Assembly: GCF_003003255.1 (NCBI RefSeq)
Contig: NZ_PVTD01000016.1
Span: 1 to 58,035 of the forward strand
Direction: 5' to 3'
Length of the DNA: 58,035 bases
Origin: Aliiruegeria haliotis
Lineage (GTDB): Bacteria; Pseudomonadota; Alphaproteobacteria; Rhodobacterales; Rhodobacteraceae
Below, piece after piece: positions 17,793 to 27,199 of the stretch. Each line of letters begins with the position of its first letter. Positions within the stretch are counted from its first letter, which is position 1. The position numbers and the translations under genes are program-made. The notes below the pieces were generated by a model. That model was not told the origin of the DNA. It ran no database searches and worked only from the letters and a program-made list of their open reading frames with translations.

Positions 17793-17829
17793 GTCCGCGC
17801 GCCAGCCAAGCTGAGCGCCGCGCGCGGAC
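17793..17829 (+). other. Strong stem-loop between bhcC and bhcD
   Basis: GTCCGCGCGC (17793-17802) and GCGCGCGGAC (17820-17829) form a perfect 10-bp stem with a 17-base loop in the 96-base gap between bhcC and bhcD. No T tract follows, so it is not a standard intrinsic terminator. It could protect the bhcABC message from 3' decay or adjust bhcD expression relative to bhcABC. Confidence 0.7.
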
Positions 17830-17851
17830 CTTTGCCTGAAGGAACTCCCCC

Positions 17852-18820
17852 ATGCTGATCGTCCCCGAACGCGAAATTGGCAATCTGATGACCCGCGCCG
17901 CCGCCTTTGACGCGGTGGAGGGCGTGTTTGCCGCCATGGCATCGAAAAATGCCTATAACTTCCCGGTCGTCCGCGAGGCTATCGGCTACGAGGATGCGCT
18001 CTACGGGTTCAAGGGCGGCTTTGATCGCGCGGGCAAGACGCTGGGCCTGAAGGCCGGTGGCTACTGGCCAAACAACCTGGAAAAGTTCGATCTGATCAAC
18101 CACCAATCCACCGTGTTCCTGTTCGATCCGGACACCGGCCGGGTGAAGGCCATCGTGGGCGGCAACCTGTTGACCGCGCTGCGCACCGCCGCGGCGTCTT
18201 CGGTGTCGATCAAGCATCTGGCGCGTGAGGACGCGAAGGTGCTTGGCATGATCGGCGCCGGCCATCAGGCCACCTTCCAGCTGCGCGCGGCGCTTGAGCA
18301 GCGCAGCTTCGAAAAGGTTGTCGGCTGGAACTACCACCCGGAGATGCTGCCCAATATCGAGAAGGTGGCGGCAGAGGCCGGGTTGCCCTTCGAGGCGGCC
18401 CAACTGGACAGGCTGGGGCAGGAGGCGGATGTGGTGATCTCGATCACCTCCGCCTTTGCGCCCTCGCTGATGGCCGATCACGTCTCGCCCGGCACGCATA
18501 TCGCCTGCATGGGCACCGACACCAAGGGCAAGCAGGAGCTAGACGCCGCCCTGCTGCCCCGCGCCACCGTGTTCACCGACGAGGTGGCCCAATCCGTCAG
18601 CATTGGCGAGGCGCAGCACGCGGTGGCCCAGGGGTTGATCGCCCAAAGCGACGTGCAGCAGATCGGCGCGGTTATCAACGGCACCCATCCGGGGCGGACG
18701 TCGGCCGAGGAAATCACACTGTTCGACGGCACCGGCGTGGGCCTGCAGGATCTGGCGGTTGCTGCCAGCGTGGTTGACCTTGCCGTGCAACAGGGCATCG
18801 CGATCGAAGTTGATTTCTGA
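17852..18820 (+). CDS. bhcD: Iminosuccinate reductase
   Basis: A 322-residue member of the ornithine cyclodeaminase/mu-crystallin family. The Rossmann motif reads MIGAGHQATFQLRAAL near residue 130, and family blocks include GNLLTALRTAAASSV and DEVAQSVSIGEAQHA. In the bhc operon it is BhcD, which reduces iminosuccinate to L-aspartate with NADH and so regenerates the amino donor for BhcA. The ATG at 17852 has GAAGGAA at 17838-17844. It is separated from bhcC by a gap that contains a perfect hairpin. Confidence 0.92.
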   Translation: MLIVPEREIGNLMTRAAAFDAVEGVFAAMASKNAYNFPVVREAIGYEDALYGFKGGFDRAGKTLGLKAGGYWPNNLEKFDLINHQSTVFLFDPDTGRVKAIVGGNLLTALRTAAASSVSIKHLAREDAKVLGMIGAGHQATFQLRAALEQRSFEKVVGWNYHPEMLPNIEKVAAEAGLPFEAAQLDRLGQEADVVISITSAFAPSLMADHVSPGTHIACMGTDTKGKQELDAALLPRATVFTDEVAQSVSIGEAQHAVAQGLIAQSDVQQIGAVINGTHPGRTSAEEITLFDGTGVGLQDLAVAASVVDLAVQQGIAIEVDF

Positions 18821-18890
18821 TGCACCCGGCCCCGATCACCCGGCCGCGGTTTGGCCAATGCACGCCCGCCTGCGCAGGAGCGACCATCTG

Positions 18891-19877
18891 ATGAAAGTGG
18901 CAATCAACGGGTTCGGGCGGATCGGGCGCACCGTTCTGCGGCAGATCCTGTCGCGGCCCGACACCGCAGACATCGAAGTAACCGCCATCAACGACATCGC
19001 GGCGTTGGAAACCTGCGCTTACCTGTTTCAATACGACAGCGTCTTTGGCCCCTACCCTTCCCGGGTTGAAGCGGATGGCGCCTGCCTGACGGTTGGCGAC
19101 AGGCGCATCCCGTTTTCCGGAGCATCCAACCTTGCAACGCTTGATCTGGCTGGAACCGATGTTGTGCTGGAATGCACCGGCCGGGTGGACAGCCGCGAGA
19201 TCGCCAAACGCGGGCTGGCCGCAGGGGCGCGGGCGGTTCTGGTGTCTGGCCCGTCGGGTTTCGTGGATGCCACTGCCGTATTCGGCGCCGGCGCGGACGT
19301 GCCGGACACCGCAAGCATCGTGTCCAATTCGTCCTGCACAACCAACGCCATCGCGCCGCTGCTGCAAGCCATTGATGCCACATTCGGAATCGAGCGCGCG
19401 CATGTGACGACCATTCATTGCTACACTGGCAGCCAGCCCATCGTGGACGGGCCGCGCAGCGATCTGGCGCGGGGGCGGGCCGGTGCGGAATCGATGGTGC
19501 CAACCATGACCAGCGCGGCAGACGACCTGTCAAAGGTTCTGCCGTCGATCGGGCCGCGCACAAGCGTTGCGGCGGTGCGGGTGCCCTGCCTCAGCGTCTC
19601 GGCCATCGACGCAACATTGCAACTGACCCGCCCGCCGGGGGCCGACATCCGGCGCCGGTTGCGCGAGATCGCGGCGCGTTCGCCCGTTCTTGGCCTGACC
19701 GAAGATCCCTGCGTTTCTCGCGACATGCGCGAACGGCCAGAGTCGCTGATCCTCGCCTTGCCGGAAACGATTGTCCAGCAGGACAGCCAGCTGCGGTTGC
19801 TCGGCTGGTACGACAACGAATGGGGCTTTTCGGCACGGATGATCGACATGGCGCGGAGGCTTTGCGCGCGCCGCTAG
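18891..19877 (+). CDS. gap: Glyceraldehyde-3-phosphate dehydrogenase (type I), divergent paralogue
   Basis: A 328-residue phosphorylating GAPDH. It shows INGFGRIGR at the N-terminus, Asp35 in AINDI (NAD preference), the catalytic Cys149 in SNSSCTTNAIAP, His176 in TTIHCYTG, and C-terminal LLGWYDNEWGFSARM. The segment after His176 reads HCYTGSQPIVDG, which departs from the usual HxYTxDQ of housekeeping GAPDH. It lies 70 bases after bhcD and 20 before the malic enzyme gene, all on the same strand. A role in gluconeogenesis from glyoxylate-derived C4 carbon is an inference. Erythrose-4-phosphate dehydrogenase is a less likely alternative. Confidence 0.88.
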   Translation: MKVAINGFGRIGRTVLRQILSRPDTADIEVTAINDIAALETCAYLFQYDSVFGPYPSRVEADGACLTVGDRRIPFSGASNLATLDLAGTDVVLECTGRVDSREIAKRGLAAGARAVLVSGPSGFVDATAVFGAGADVPDTASIVSNSSCTTNAIAPLLQAIDATFGIERAHVTTIHCYTGSQPIVDGPRSDLARGRAGAESMVPTMTSAADDLSKVLPSIGPRTSVAAVRVPCLSVSAIDATLQLTRPPGADIRRRLREIAARSPVLGLTEDPCVSRDMRERPESLILALPETIVQQDSQLRLLGWYDNEWGFSARMIDMARRLCARR

Positions 19878-19897
19878 GGAATTTGGGAGAGGGGACC

Positions 19898-22177
19898 ATG
19901 GCCACAAACACGGACAACGCGGCAGCCGAAAGGCAGGCGGCGCTCGACTATCACGAGTTTCCGCGGCCCGGAAAGCTGGAAATCCGCCCGACAAAACCTA
20001 TGGCCACCGGCCGGGATCTGGCACGCGCCTATTCACCGGGCGTGGCCGAGGCCTGCACGGAAATTGCCGCCAATGGCCTTGATGCGGTGCGCTACACGGC
20101 CAAGGGTAATCTGGTTGGCGTGGTCTCGAATGGCACGGCGGTGCTGGGGCTGGGAAACATAGGCGCGCAGGCGTCGAAGCCGGTGATGGAAGGCAAGGCG
20201 ATCCTGTTCAAGAAATTCGCCGGGCTGGATTGCTTTGACATCGAGGTCAACGAAGCCGACCCCGAAGCGCTGGCCGATCTGGTGTGCCGTTTGGAACCCA
20301 CCTTCGGCGCGATCAACCTGGAGGATATCAAGGCCCCCGATTGTTTCACCGTCGAACGGATCTGCCGCGAGCGGATGAACATCCCGGTGTTTCACGACGA
20401 TCAGCACGGCACGGCGATCGTCGTTGCGGCGGCGGCCAGCAACGCGCTGCGGCTGGCGGGCAAGCGGCCGAAGGACATTCGCGTGGTTGGCCTTGGCGCC
20501 GGTGCCGCGGGCATCGCCTGCCACACGATGCTACGCAAGATGGGAGTGCCCTCCGCCGCGATCACCCTCTTTGACAAGGACGGCGTGCTGCATGATGGCC
20601 GGACAGACCTGTGCCCCGAGCAGATGGCCTTTGCCTCGGCCCGCAAGGGCACAACCCTGGCGGAGGCGCTGAAGGGGGCCGATCTGTTCCTTGGCCTCTC
20701 GGGCCCCGGCCTTCTGCCCGCCGATCTGGTGCGCAGCATGGCGCCGAAACCGATCATCTTCGCGCTGGCCAACCCGGTGCCCGAGATCATGCCCGACGCG
20801 GCGCAGGCGGCCGCACCGGGCGCCATGATCGCAACCGGGCGTTCCGATTTTCCCAATCAGGTCAACAACGTGCTGTGCTTTCCGTTCATCTTCCGGGGGG
20901 CGCTGGACGTGGCCGCGCGCGACATCAACGACGAGATGAAACTGGCCTGTGTCGAAGCCGTCGCCGCGCTGGCCCGGGCAACCACCTCTGCCGAAGTGGG
21001 CGAAGCCTATCAGGGCGAGCAGTTGACCTTCGGGCCGGATTACCTGATCCCGAAACCCTTCGATCCGCGCCTGTTGCCAACCATTGCGCTAGCGGTAGCC
21101 CGGGCGGCGATGCAAACCGGCGTGGCCCAGAAGCAGATTGACCTGGACGAATACAGGCAATCGCTGGAAGCGCAGGTGTTCAAGTCGTCGCTGATCATGC
21201 GGCGGGTGTTCGACGCCGCCCGCCAGAAGGATGCGCGGATCGTCTTTGCCGAGGGCGAGGACGAGCGCGTGATCCGCACGGCGCAGGCCATGATCGAGGA
21301 AACCGGCGATTTTCCCATCCTTGTCGGACGACCGGACGTGATCCAGACCCGGCTGGACCGGGCCGGCCTGAAAATCCGCACCGATCAGGATTTCGCCATC
21401 GTCAATCCCGAGAACGACCCGCGATACAACGACTACTGGCAGTTCTATCATCACCACCTGGAACGCCGCGGCGTGACCCCGGATCTGGCCCGCGCGATCA
21501 TGCGCACGAACAGCACCGCAATCGCCGCTGTCATGGTGGCACGAGGTGAGGCCGACAGCATGATCTGCGGCACCTTCGGCCAATACCTCTGGCACCTCAA
21601 ATACGTGCAGCAGGTCCTTGCCACGCAGCAGCTGAAACCCACCGCCGCGCTTTCTCTGACAATTCTGGAGAACGGGCCCCTGTTCGTGGCCGACACCCAT
21701 ATCAATACCGAGCAAACGGCCGAAACACTTGCCGACACGGTGATTTCCGCCGCCCGTCATGTCCGGCGTTTTGGCATCGAGCCGAAAATTGCCCTGTGTT
21801 CGGGCTCGCAGTTCGGCAACAGGGACTGCGCCTCCGGCCGGGTGATGCGCGGCGCGCTGGAGCGGCTGAACATCGCGAACGCCGATTTCGTTTACGAAGG
21901 CGAGATGCACACGGATGCGGCGCTGGACCCGGAACTGCGAAACCGCCTGTTCCCGGGTAACCGTCTGACCGGGCGGGCCAACGTTCTGGTTTACGCCAAC
22001 ACCGACGCCGCCGGCGCCGCGCGCAACCTGCTGAAATGCGAGGCAGGCGGGCTCGAAGTGGGCCCGATCCTGATGGGCATGGGCAACAAGGCCCATATCG
22101 TCACCCCCGGCGTCACCGTGCGCGGGCTGTTGAATGTCGCGGCGCTCGCCGGGTCGGACGTGTCCAGCTACGGCTGA
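19898..22177 (+). CDS. maeB: NADP-dependent malic enzyme with C-terminal phosphotransacetylase-like domain
   Basis: A 759-residue MaeB-type enzyme that decarboxylates malate to pyruvate. The N-terminal malic domain (about 1-415) carries [27 protein letters not shown] with metal-binding Asp residues, and the NADP motif VVGLGAAGIA-like block [16 protein letters not shown]. The C-terminal part from about residue 430 ([18 protein letters not shown] onward) is the PTA-like domain that usually regulates MaeB and is not catalytic. The ATG at 19898 follows GAGAGGGG. Its place after bhcABCD-gap suggests it drains oxaloacetate-derived malate to pyruvate during growth on C2 substrates. Confidence 0.93.
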   Translation: MATNTDNAAAERQAALDYHEFPRPGKLEIRPTKPMATGRDLARAYSPGVAEACTEIAANGLDAVRYTAKGNLVGVVSNGTAVLGLGNIGAQASKPVMEGKAILFKKFAGLDCFDIEVNEADPEALADLVCRLEPTFGAINLEDIKAPDCFTVERICRERMNIPVFHDDQHGTAIVVAAAASNALRLAGKRPKDIRVVGLGAGAAGIACHTMLRKMGVPSAAITLFDKDGVLHDGRTDLCPEQMAFASARKGTTLAEALKGADLFLGLSGPGLLPADLVRSMAPKPIIFALANPVPEIMPDAAQAAAPGAMIATGRSDFPNQVNNVLCFPFIFRGALDVAARDINDEMKLACVEAVAALARATTSAEVGEAYQGEQLTFGPDYLIPKPFDPRLLPTIALAVARAAMQTGVAQKQIDLDEYRQSLEAQVFKSSLIMRRVFDAARQKDARIVFAEGEDERVIRTAQAMIEETGDFPILVGRPDVIQTRLDRAGLKIRTDQDFAIVNPENDPRYNDYWQFYHHHLERRGVTPDLARAIMRTNSTAIAAVMVARGEADSMICGTFGQYLWHLKYVQQVLATQQLKPTAALSLTILENGPLFVADTHINTEQTAETLADTVISAARHVRRFGIEPKIALCSGSQFGNRDCASGRVMRGALERLNIANADFVYEGEMHTDAALDPELRNRLFPGNRLTGRANVLVYANTDAAGAARNLLKCEAGGLEVGPILMGMGNKAHIVTPGVTVRGLLNVAALAGSDVSSYG

Positions 22178-22242
22178 TCGTATCGGCCATTCCCCACCTC
22201 ATCAAACCCCGAAAACCTCACCCGACATTTGGAGGAGCAAAT

Positions 22243-23736
22243 ATGTCGACCATGGAGATGACCGACGCGGTCAATGAGCAACTGCCGCCAGGAAAGCTTT
22301 TTACCCTTGGATTACAACACGTTCTGGTAATGTACGCCGGTGCCATCGCGGTACCGCTGATCGTTGGCCGGGTGCTGAAACTGAACCCCGAGCAGGTGGC
22401 CTTCCTGATCTCGGCTGACCTGTTCGTTTGCGGCGTGGTCACCATCATCCAGTCGCTGGGCGCCTCGAAATGGTTTGGCATCAAGCTGCCGGTGATGATG
22501 GGCGTGACCTTTGCCTCCGTTGGCCCGATGGTGTCGATTGCCGTGGCCAATCCGGGAACCGAAGGCGCGCGGATGATCTTTGGCGCCATCATCGGCGCGG
22601 GCCTGATTGCGATGCTGATCGCCCCGCTGATCAGCCGGATGCTGCGGTTCTTTCCACCTGTAGTGACTGGCACGATCATTCTTGTCATCGGCGTCACGCT
22701 GATGCGGGTTGGGATCAACTGGATCTTCGGCCTGCCCTTCGGCCCGACCGCGCCAAAGATCGTCGATCCGGCGCATCTGGCCTGGCTCGATGAGGTCAAG
22801 GCGCTGCTTGCCGCCGGCACCATTCCCGAGATCCCCGAGGGCCTCAAGGTTGCCCCGAGCGTCGACAACGTGAAATACGCCTCGCCCGTCAACATGCTGA
22901 TTTCAGGCGTTGTTCTGACCACCATCGTGGTGATCATGAAGTTCACCACCGGCTTCTTATCCAACATCTCTGTGCTGATCGGCATCATCGTCGGCGCGAT
23001 TGTCGCCGCCCTGCTGGGCATGATGCATTTCGACGGTGTCAGCCACGCAGGCTGGTTCGCGCTGATCACGCCCTTCCGCTTCGGGCTGCCAATCTTCGAT
23101 CCGATAATGATCCTGACGATGACGCTGGTGATGATCGTGGTGATGATCGAATCCACTGGCATGTTCCTGGCGCTCGGCGAAATGTGCGGCAAGAAGATCG
23201 AACGCCCGTCGCTTTCCGCCGGCCTGCGCACCGATGGCCTTGGCACCGTGATCGGCGGACTGTTCAACACCTTCCCCTACACCTCGTTCAGCCAGAACGT
23301 GGGCCTTGTGGGCGTCACCGGCATTCGCTCGCGTTTTGTGTGTGTGGCCGGGGGGGCGATCATGATCGTGCTTGGGCTGGTGCCCAAGATGGGCGCGCTG
23401 GTCGAAGCGCTTCCGGTTGCCGTTCTGGGCGGCGCAGGGCTGGTGATGTTCGGCATGGTCGCCGCCACGGGCGTGCGGATCCTTGGCGCGGTGGATTTCA
23501 AGGACAACCGGTTCAACGGGTTGATCGTGGCAATTTCGCTGGGCCTGGGGATGATCCCGCTGATCGCGCCGAATTTCACCATGTGGCTGCCGCATTCGAT
23601 CGAACCGCTGATCCATTCGGGCATCCTTCTGGCGGCGATCTCTGCCGTGGGCCTGAACCTGATCCTGAACGGCGCGAAAGAGATCACCGAAGAAGAGTTG
23701 CGCGAGGCGGCCAAGCAATCCGACGGTGGCCACTGA
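22243..23736 (+). CDS. NCS2-family purine (urate/xanthine) permease
   Basis: A 497-residue integral membrane protein with about 12-14 hydrophobic segments. NCS2 signatures are LGLQHVLVMYAGAIAVPLIVG at the start, a carboxyl-bearing TM8 block VMIESTGMFLALGEM, and the NCS2 motif near FNTFPYTSFSQNVGLVGVTG. It belongs to the urate/xanthine branch (UacT/PucJ-like), although substrate prediction is tentative. The ATG at 22243 has GGAGGAG 5 bases upstream. It is the last gene of the bhc-gap-maeB run, 65 bases after maeB, and is followed by a terminator. Purine uptake in this transcript supports the view that purine-derived glyoxylate feeds the cycle. Confidence 0.9.
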   Translation: MSTMEMTDAVNEQLPPGKLFTLGLQHVLVMYAGAIAVPLIVGRVLKLNPEQVAFLISADLFVCGVVTIIQSLGASKWFGIKLPVMMGVTFASVGPMVSIAVANPGTEGARMIFGAIIGAGLIAMLIAPLISRMLRFFPPVVTGTIILVIGVTLMRVGINWIFGLPFGPTAPKIVDPAHLAWLDEVKALLAAGTIPEIPEGLKVAPSVDNVKYASPVNMLISGVVLTTIVVIMKFTTGFLSNISVLIGIIVGAIVAALLGMMHFDGVSHAGWFALITPFRFGLPIFDPIMILTMTLVMIVVMIESTGMFLALGEMCGKKIERPSLSAGLRTDGLGTVIGGLFNTFPYTSFSQNVGLVGVTGIRSRFVCVAGGAIMIVLGLVPKMGALVEALPVAVLGGAGLVMFGMVAATGVRILGAVDFKDNRFNGLIVAISLGLGMIPLIAPNFTMWLPHSIEPLIHSGILLAAISAVGLNLILNGAKEITEEELREAAKQSDGGH

Positions 23737-23750
23737 TATCCCCGCTTCGG

Positions 23751-23768
23751 GGCCGCCAAAGGGCGGCC
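23751..23768 (+). other. Small GC-rich hairpin after the NCS2 gene
   Basis: GGCCGCC (23751-23757) pairs with GGCGGCC (23762-23768) around a 4-base loop, 15 bases after the permease stop. It precedes the T-tailed hairpin at 23785-23814 and may assist termination or protect the 3' end. Confidence 0.5.
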
Positions 23769-23784
23769 TCGGGCATTAAAACTG

Positions 23785-23814
23785 CGGGGAAGGGCATCGG
23801 CCGTTCCCCGTTTT
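23785..23814 (+). terminator. Rho-independent terminator of the bhc-maeB-permease run
   Basis: CGGGGAA (23785-23791) and TTCCCCG (23804-23810) form a 7-bp stem with a 12-base loop, followed directly by TTTT. It lies about 50 bases after the NCS2 permease stop and before the convergent TauE/SafE gene. Confidence 0.75.
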
Positions 23815-23875
23815 CGTGTGTCACCCCTGCCCCGGGCCGAGGATTACCCGATACGACCCTGCGTGCCAGCGCCCG

Positions 23876-24628
23876 TCAGCCCGCCACCAACCGCCAGAAA
23901 AACACCGCGCTCATCCCGAAGCCAATCACCGCCACAAAGGCCCGCACGCACCAGGCCGGCACCGCACGGGCGATCGGCGCGCCGGCATAGCCGCCGACAG
24001 AGGCCGCGACCATCATCACGATCGCCTGCGGCCATTCAACGATGCCCGCCACGGAAAATGTCAGCACGGAAATCGAGGACAAAACGAAGGACAATCCGGT
24101 CTTCAACCCGTTCATACTGTGGATCGAGGTCATTCCCCACAGCGAGAACAGTGCCAGCAGCACGATCCCGAGCCCACCGTTGAAATAGCCGCCATAAACG
24201 CTGACCGCGAACAACCCGACCGCTCCTTCCGGCGTCACATCCCGCGCGTGCCGCGCCGCCCAACTGCGAATTTCGGCGCCAAACAGGAACACGAGCGTCG
24301 CGAACAGCAACAGGAACGGAACAACCGCGCTGAACGCCTCGTTCGAGGACACCAGCAGCAGCAGCGAGCCCACAAGCCCGCCGGCCAGCGTGATCCCAGC
24401 CAGACGCAGCAGGGCGCGCCGCTCGAACGTGGCCATGTCCTCCCGGAACCCCAGCGCGCCGCCAAGGTAGCCGGGGAACACGGCAACGGTGCTTGTTGCA
24501 TTGGCCACCACGGGCGGCAGGCCGGTGAACACCAGAGCTGGAAAGGTCAGGAACGTGCCGCCCCCCGCGATGGTGTTCACGATCCCTGCTCCGAAGGCGG
24601 CAACGAACAGCAGGATGTAGTCGATCAT
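23876..24628 (-). CDS. TauE/SafE-family sulfite/anion exporter
   Basis: A 250-residue membrane protein with the TauE/SafE layout of two repeats. The N-terminal segment GAGIVNTIAGGGTFLTFPAL is the family's glycine-rich motif, followed by VVANATSTVAVFPG. The C-terminal half has SVYGGYFNGGLGIVLLALFS and NGLKTGLSFVLSS, then GGYAGAPIARAVP. About eight hydrophobic segments are visible. The ATG at 24628 is where the family normally starts; Shine-Dalgarno matching is only a weak GAGG. Members move sulfite, sulfonates or organic anions; the substrate here is unknown. It stands between the two purine permeases without an obvious partner. Confidence 0.87.
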   Translation of the reverse strand: MIDYILLFVAAFGAGIVNTIAGGGTFLTFPALVFTGLPPVVANATSTVAVFPGYLGGALGFREDMATFERRALLRLAGITLAGGLVGSLLLLVSSNEAFSAVVPFLLLFATLVFLFGAEIRSWAARHARDVTPEGAVGLFAVSVYGGYFNGGLGIVLLALFSLWGMTSIHSMNGLKTGLSFVLSSISVLTFSVAGIVEWPQAIVMMVAASVGGYAGAPIARAVPAWCVRAFVAVIGFGMSAVFFWRLVAG

Positions 24629-25213
24629 TCGTAGCCTCGAATCTGGTCTGACGTTGCCATCGGTCCCGTCGGGGCTTGCCCCAGTTTTCCCGGTTGTCGC
24701 AACCAGAACGGAACCGCCACGGGGGGGGGGCCTCCGGGGGCAGCAATGCGCAACAAGCTGCGGCGCCTTTGCTCGCTCGTCCGGGGGCATGCGGTCTGTG
24801 ATGCTGCATTCGAGCAACTCCACCGCGGCGATGACCCTTCCCGAGAGCATCGGGCGCGGATGGTTTTCTGACACCGCGCAGTCGAGGCAAAACGGCAGGC
24901 TGGCACCGGTGGCGCCGATATGTTGAAGGCCCTTTTCGCGCAGGACCCGCGAGCGGTCTGGGCCGTCGCGACTGACCACGTCCCTCACAGCATTCTGCCC
25001 CCCGGGTTCGATCAGGTCGGTGCCGCACGCTTTGGAGATATTTGCACGTGTGCGAATTGGCGAAACCACACGACATCGCCGGACAGTTCACTCGCGGCGT
25101 CGCCTGTGCCTGCTTCAGGATCGGCACTCAAAGATTGGTGTCTGCCGACAGGATGGGCCGTCGAAGGCCGTCACCCCGGCGCCGAGTGGCCGGTGCCGGG
25201 GTGCCTTTTCAGG
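24629..25213. other. Intergenic region with a G10 tract
   Basis: About 585 bases between two minus-strand genes. No recognised protein is encoded. It contains an uninterrupted run of ten G at 24721-24730, about 95 bases upstream of the TauE/SafE start, and an inverted repeat next to the NCS2 stop (listed separately). The promoter of the TauE/SafE gene should lie here. Confidence 0.5.
25172..25203 (-). other. Stem-loop at the 3' end of the second NCS2 gene
   Basis: CACCCCGGC (25172-25180) and GCCGGGGTG (25195-25203) form a 9-bp stem with a 14-base loop about 10 bases beyond the permease stop. On the minus strand no T tract follows; the plus side has CCTTTTC. It may be a 3' stabiliser or a weak terminator. 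Confidence 0.5.
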
Positions 25214-26656
25214 TCACACGTGGCTGTCCTTGACCAGTTCGCCCTCGGCATGGCCGGCATGGCCGCCCGAGACCTCTTCGGTGGCTTCGTCCGACAGCTC
25301 TTCCGGCAGGATGAGGTTCAGGACGATGGCGATCAACGCCGCCGGCAGCAGGCCGCTGGTCATCAGGATGCGCAACGTGTCCGGCAGGTATTGCACGGCC
25401 TTTGGCTCCAATTGCAGGCCAAGCCCGATCGACAGCGCGATGGCGAAGATCACCATGTTGCGGCGGTTCCAGCGCACGTCCGACAGCATCGAGATACCGG
25501 CGGCCACCACCATGCCGAACATCACGATCACGCCGCCGCCCAGCACCTCGATGGGGATGGTGCGGATCACGGCACCCACTTTCGGCACCAGCCCGCACAG
25601 GATCAGGAACAGCGCGCCGATGGTCACCACATGCCGGCTCATCACGCCGGTCATGGCGATCAGGCCCACGTTCTGGCTGAAGGATGTGTTCGGAAACCCG
25701 CCGAAGATCCCGGCCACGGCGGTGCCCACACCGTCGGCATAGGTTGCGCCGGTGATCTCCGCTTCCGTGGCTTCGCGGCCCGCGCCGCCCTTCGTGATCC
25801 CTGACACGTCGCCCACGGTTTCAACCGCCGAGACAAAGGCCATGAGGCAGAAGCCGACAATCGCCGCCACGCTCATTTCGAAGCCGTATTTGAACGGAAC
25901 CGGGAAAGAGACGGTTGCGGCACGGCTCCAGCTGGTTGCAATGCCCTCGACCGTGATCATGCCGACCATCATCGCATAAAGGTAGCCGACCAGGATGCCG
26001 ATCACGACCGCCGAAACCGCCAGCATGCCCCGCGCGTAGAACTTCAGGCCCAGAGTCACAAAGACCACGATCAGCGCCGCCGACCAGTTCAGGAGCGAGC
26101 CATACTCAGGTTTGTCCATTGCGGGAACACCGCCCGCCGCATACTGGATGCCGACCTTGACCAGCGCGAGGCCGATCATCGTCACCACAAGACCCGTCAC
26201 CAGCGGAGGCAGGGCAAAGCGGATCTTGCCGATAAACGTTGCAATGAAGGCATGGAACAGGCCGCCGATCACAACGCCGCCGAACAGCGCTGGCAGCGCC
26301 TCGACGCCCTTGCCCGCTACCAGCGGGATCATGATCGGAATGAAGGCAAAGCTGGTGCCCTGCACGATCGGCAGCCGGGCACCAACCGGCCCCAGCCCGA
26401 TGGTCTGAAACAGCGTCGCGATGCCGGCAAACAGCATCGACATCTGGATCAGGTATGTCATGTCCGGGAAACCCTGTGCCCCGGCGTCAGACCCGAAGCC
26501 AAACCCGGCCGCCCCGGAAATGATGATCGCCGGCGTTACGTTCGAGACGAACATGGCCAAAACGTGCTGAATTCCCAGAGGAACGGCGCGTTGAATCGCT
26601 GGCATGTAATTTGGATCCCGGAGCTGCTCCGGAGTTCCGATGGATGTGTCTGCCAT
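25214..26656 (-). CDS. NCS2-family nucleobase (xanthine/uracil) permease
   Basis: A 480-residue multi-spanning permease of the NCS2 family. Blocks include VPLGIQHVLAMFVSNVTPAIII, RLPIVQGTSFAFIPIMIPL, a TM8-type carboxylate in MAFVSAVETVGDVSGI, and the motif FGGFPNTSFSQNVGLIAMTG. The C-terminal tail is His/Glu-rich. It differs from the NCS2 gene at 22243 in loop lengths and N-terminus, so the two probably carry different purines. The ATG at 26656 has GGGGAGGAC about 10 bases upstream. It lies 57 bases after allA on the same strand, which ties it to ureide/purine catabolism. Confidence 0.9.
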   Translation of the reverse strand: MADTSIGTPEQLRDPNYMPAIQRAVPLGIQHVLAMFVSNVTPAIIISGAAGFGFGSDAGAQGFPDMTYLIQMSMLFAGIATLFQTIGLGPVGARLPIVQGTSFAFIPIMIPLVAGKGVEALPALFGGVVIGGLFHAFIATFIGKIRFALPPLVTGLVVTMIGLALVKVGIQYAAGGVPAMDKPEYGSLLNWSAALIVVFVTLGLKFYARGMLAVSAVVIGILVGYLYAMMVGMITVEGIATSWSRAATVSFPVPFKYGFEMSVAAIVGFCLMAFVSAVETVGDVSGITKGGAGREATEAEITGATYADGVGTAVAGIFGGFPNTSFSQNVGLIAMTGVMSRHVVTIGALFLILCGLVPKVGAVIRTIPIEVLGGGVIVMFGMVVAAGISMLSDVRWNRRNMVIFAIALSIGLGLQLEPKAVQYLPDTLRILMTSGLLPAALIAIVLNLILPEELSDEATEEVSGGHAGHAEGELVKDSHV

Positions 26657-26713
26657 AGTGGTTGTCCTCCCCTGACCGACAAGTATGTGCTGACCCATCG
26701 CCAGCAGCGCGCT

Positions 26714-27199
26714 TCAGTGTTCGATGATGTACGGCTCGCTGAACCAGTGTTCTTCAAGGTTGTCGCCCGCGCCGATCCGATCCACGACAGCAAAAAGCCC
26801 GGGCTCCGCCAGCGGCGTAAGAACGCCGTGCCATGTGCCCCGGTGAAAGTTGATCGCCTGCCCCTGTGCCGTCAGAAACGCCCGTGGCGACACCGGCACA
26901 CCGGCGTCATCGGCCGCAACAACCACCAGGAACGGGTCGGCAGACATCGGCACGAACGCCTGGCTGCCGGCGGGGTGCCGCTCGACCATTTTCAGCTGGA
27001 GCGGCAAGGTTTCCCGCTCGCCCCGGAAAATGCTGATCCCGGCCCGCCCGTCCGAGAAATCCAGCCGCGCCCTGTCGTGAAAGCGGCCGCATTTTCCCCG
27101 GTTGATCCACTTGTCCGGCGTTCCCGATGCCTCCAGCAGATCGCCATAGGGGGCGAAGGCATCGGCAGTAAGCGCCTCGATCTTCACCACACGGGTCAC
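26714..27199 (-). CDS. allA: Ureidoglycolate lyase
   Basis: A 161-residue AllA-type protein, which splits ureidoglycolate to glyoxylate and urea. Typical blocks are ALTADAFAPYGDLLEA at the N-terminus, ISIFRGERETLPLQLKMVERHPAGSQAF-type strand (read in two parts around residues 55-80), PFLVVVAADD, and INFHRGTWHGVLTPL. The start is a GTG at 27199 whose last bases overlap the TGA of puuE-uraD as GTGA (27196-27199). This implies translational coupling. The product glyoxylate is the substrate of the bhc enzymes encoded at 14423-18820. Confidence 0.93.
   Translation of the reverse strand: MTRVVKIEALTADAFAPYGDLLEASGTPDKWINRGKCGRFHDRARLDFSDGRAGISIFRGERETLPLQLKMVERHPAGSQAFVPMSADPFLVVVAADDAGVPVSPRAFLTAQGQAINFHRGTWHGVLTPLAEPGLFAVVDRIGAGDNLEEHWFSEPYIIEH

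Noticed and set aside
16787-18499. Minus-strand open frame of about 570 codons across bhcC and bhcD
   Set aside because: Both bhc genes are certain on the plus strand; the antisense translation has no conserved features.
25172-25203. The stem-loop as a plus-strand intrinsic terminator
   Set aside because: It has four T on the plus side, but no plus-strand gene lies upstream of it in this interval; it is kept as a 3' structure of the minus-strand permease gene.
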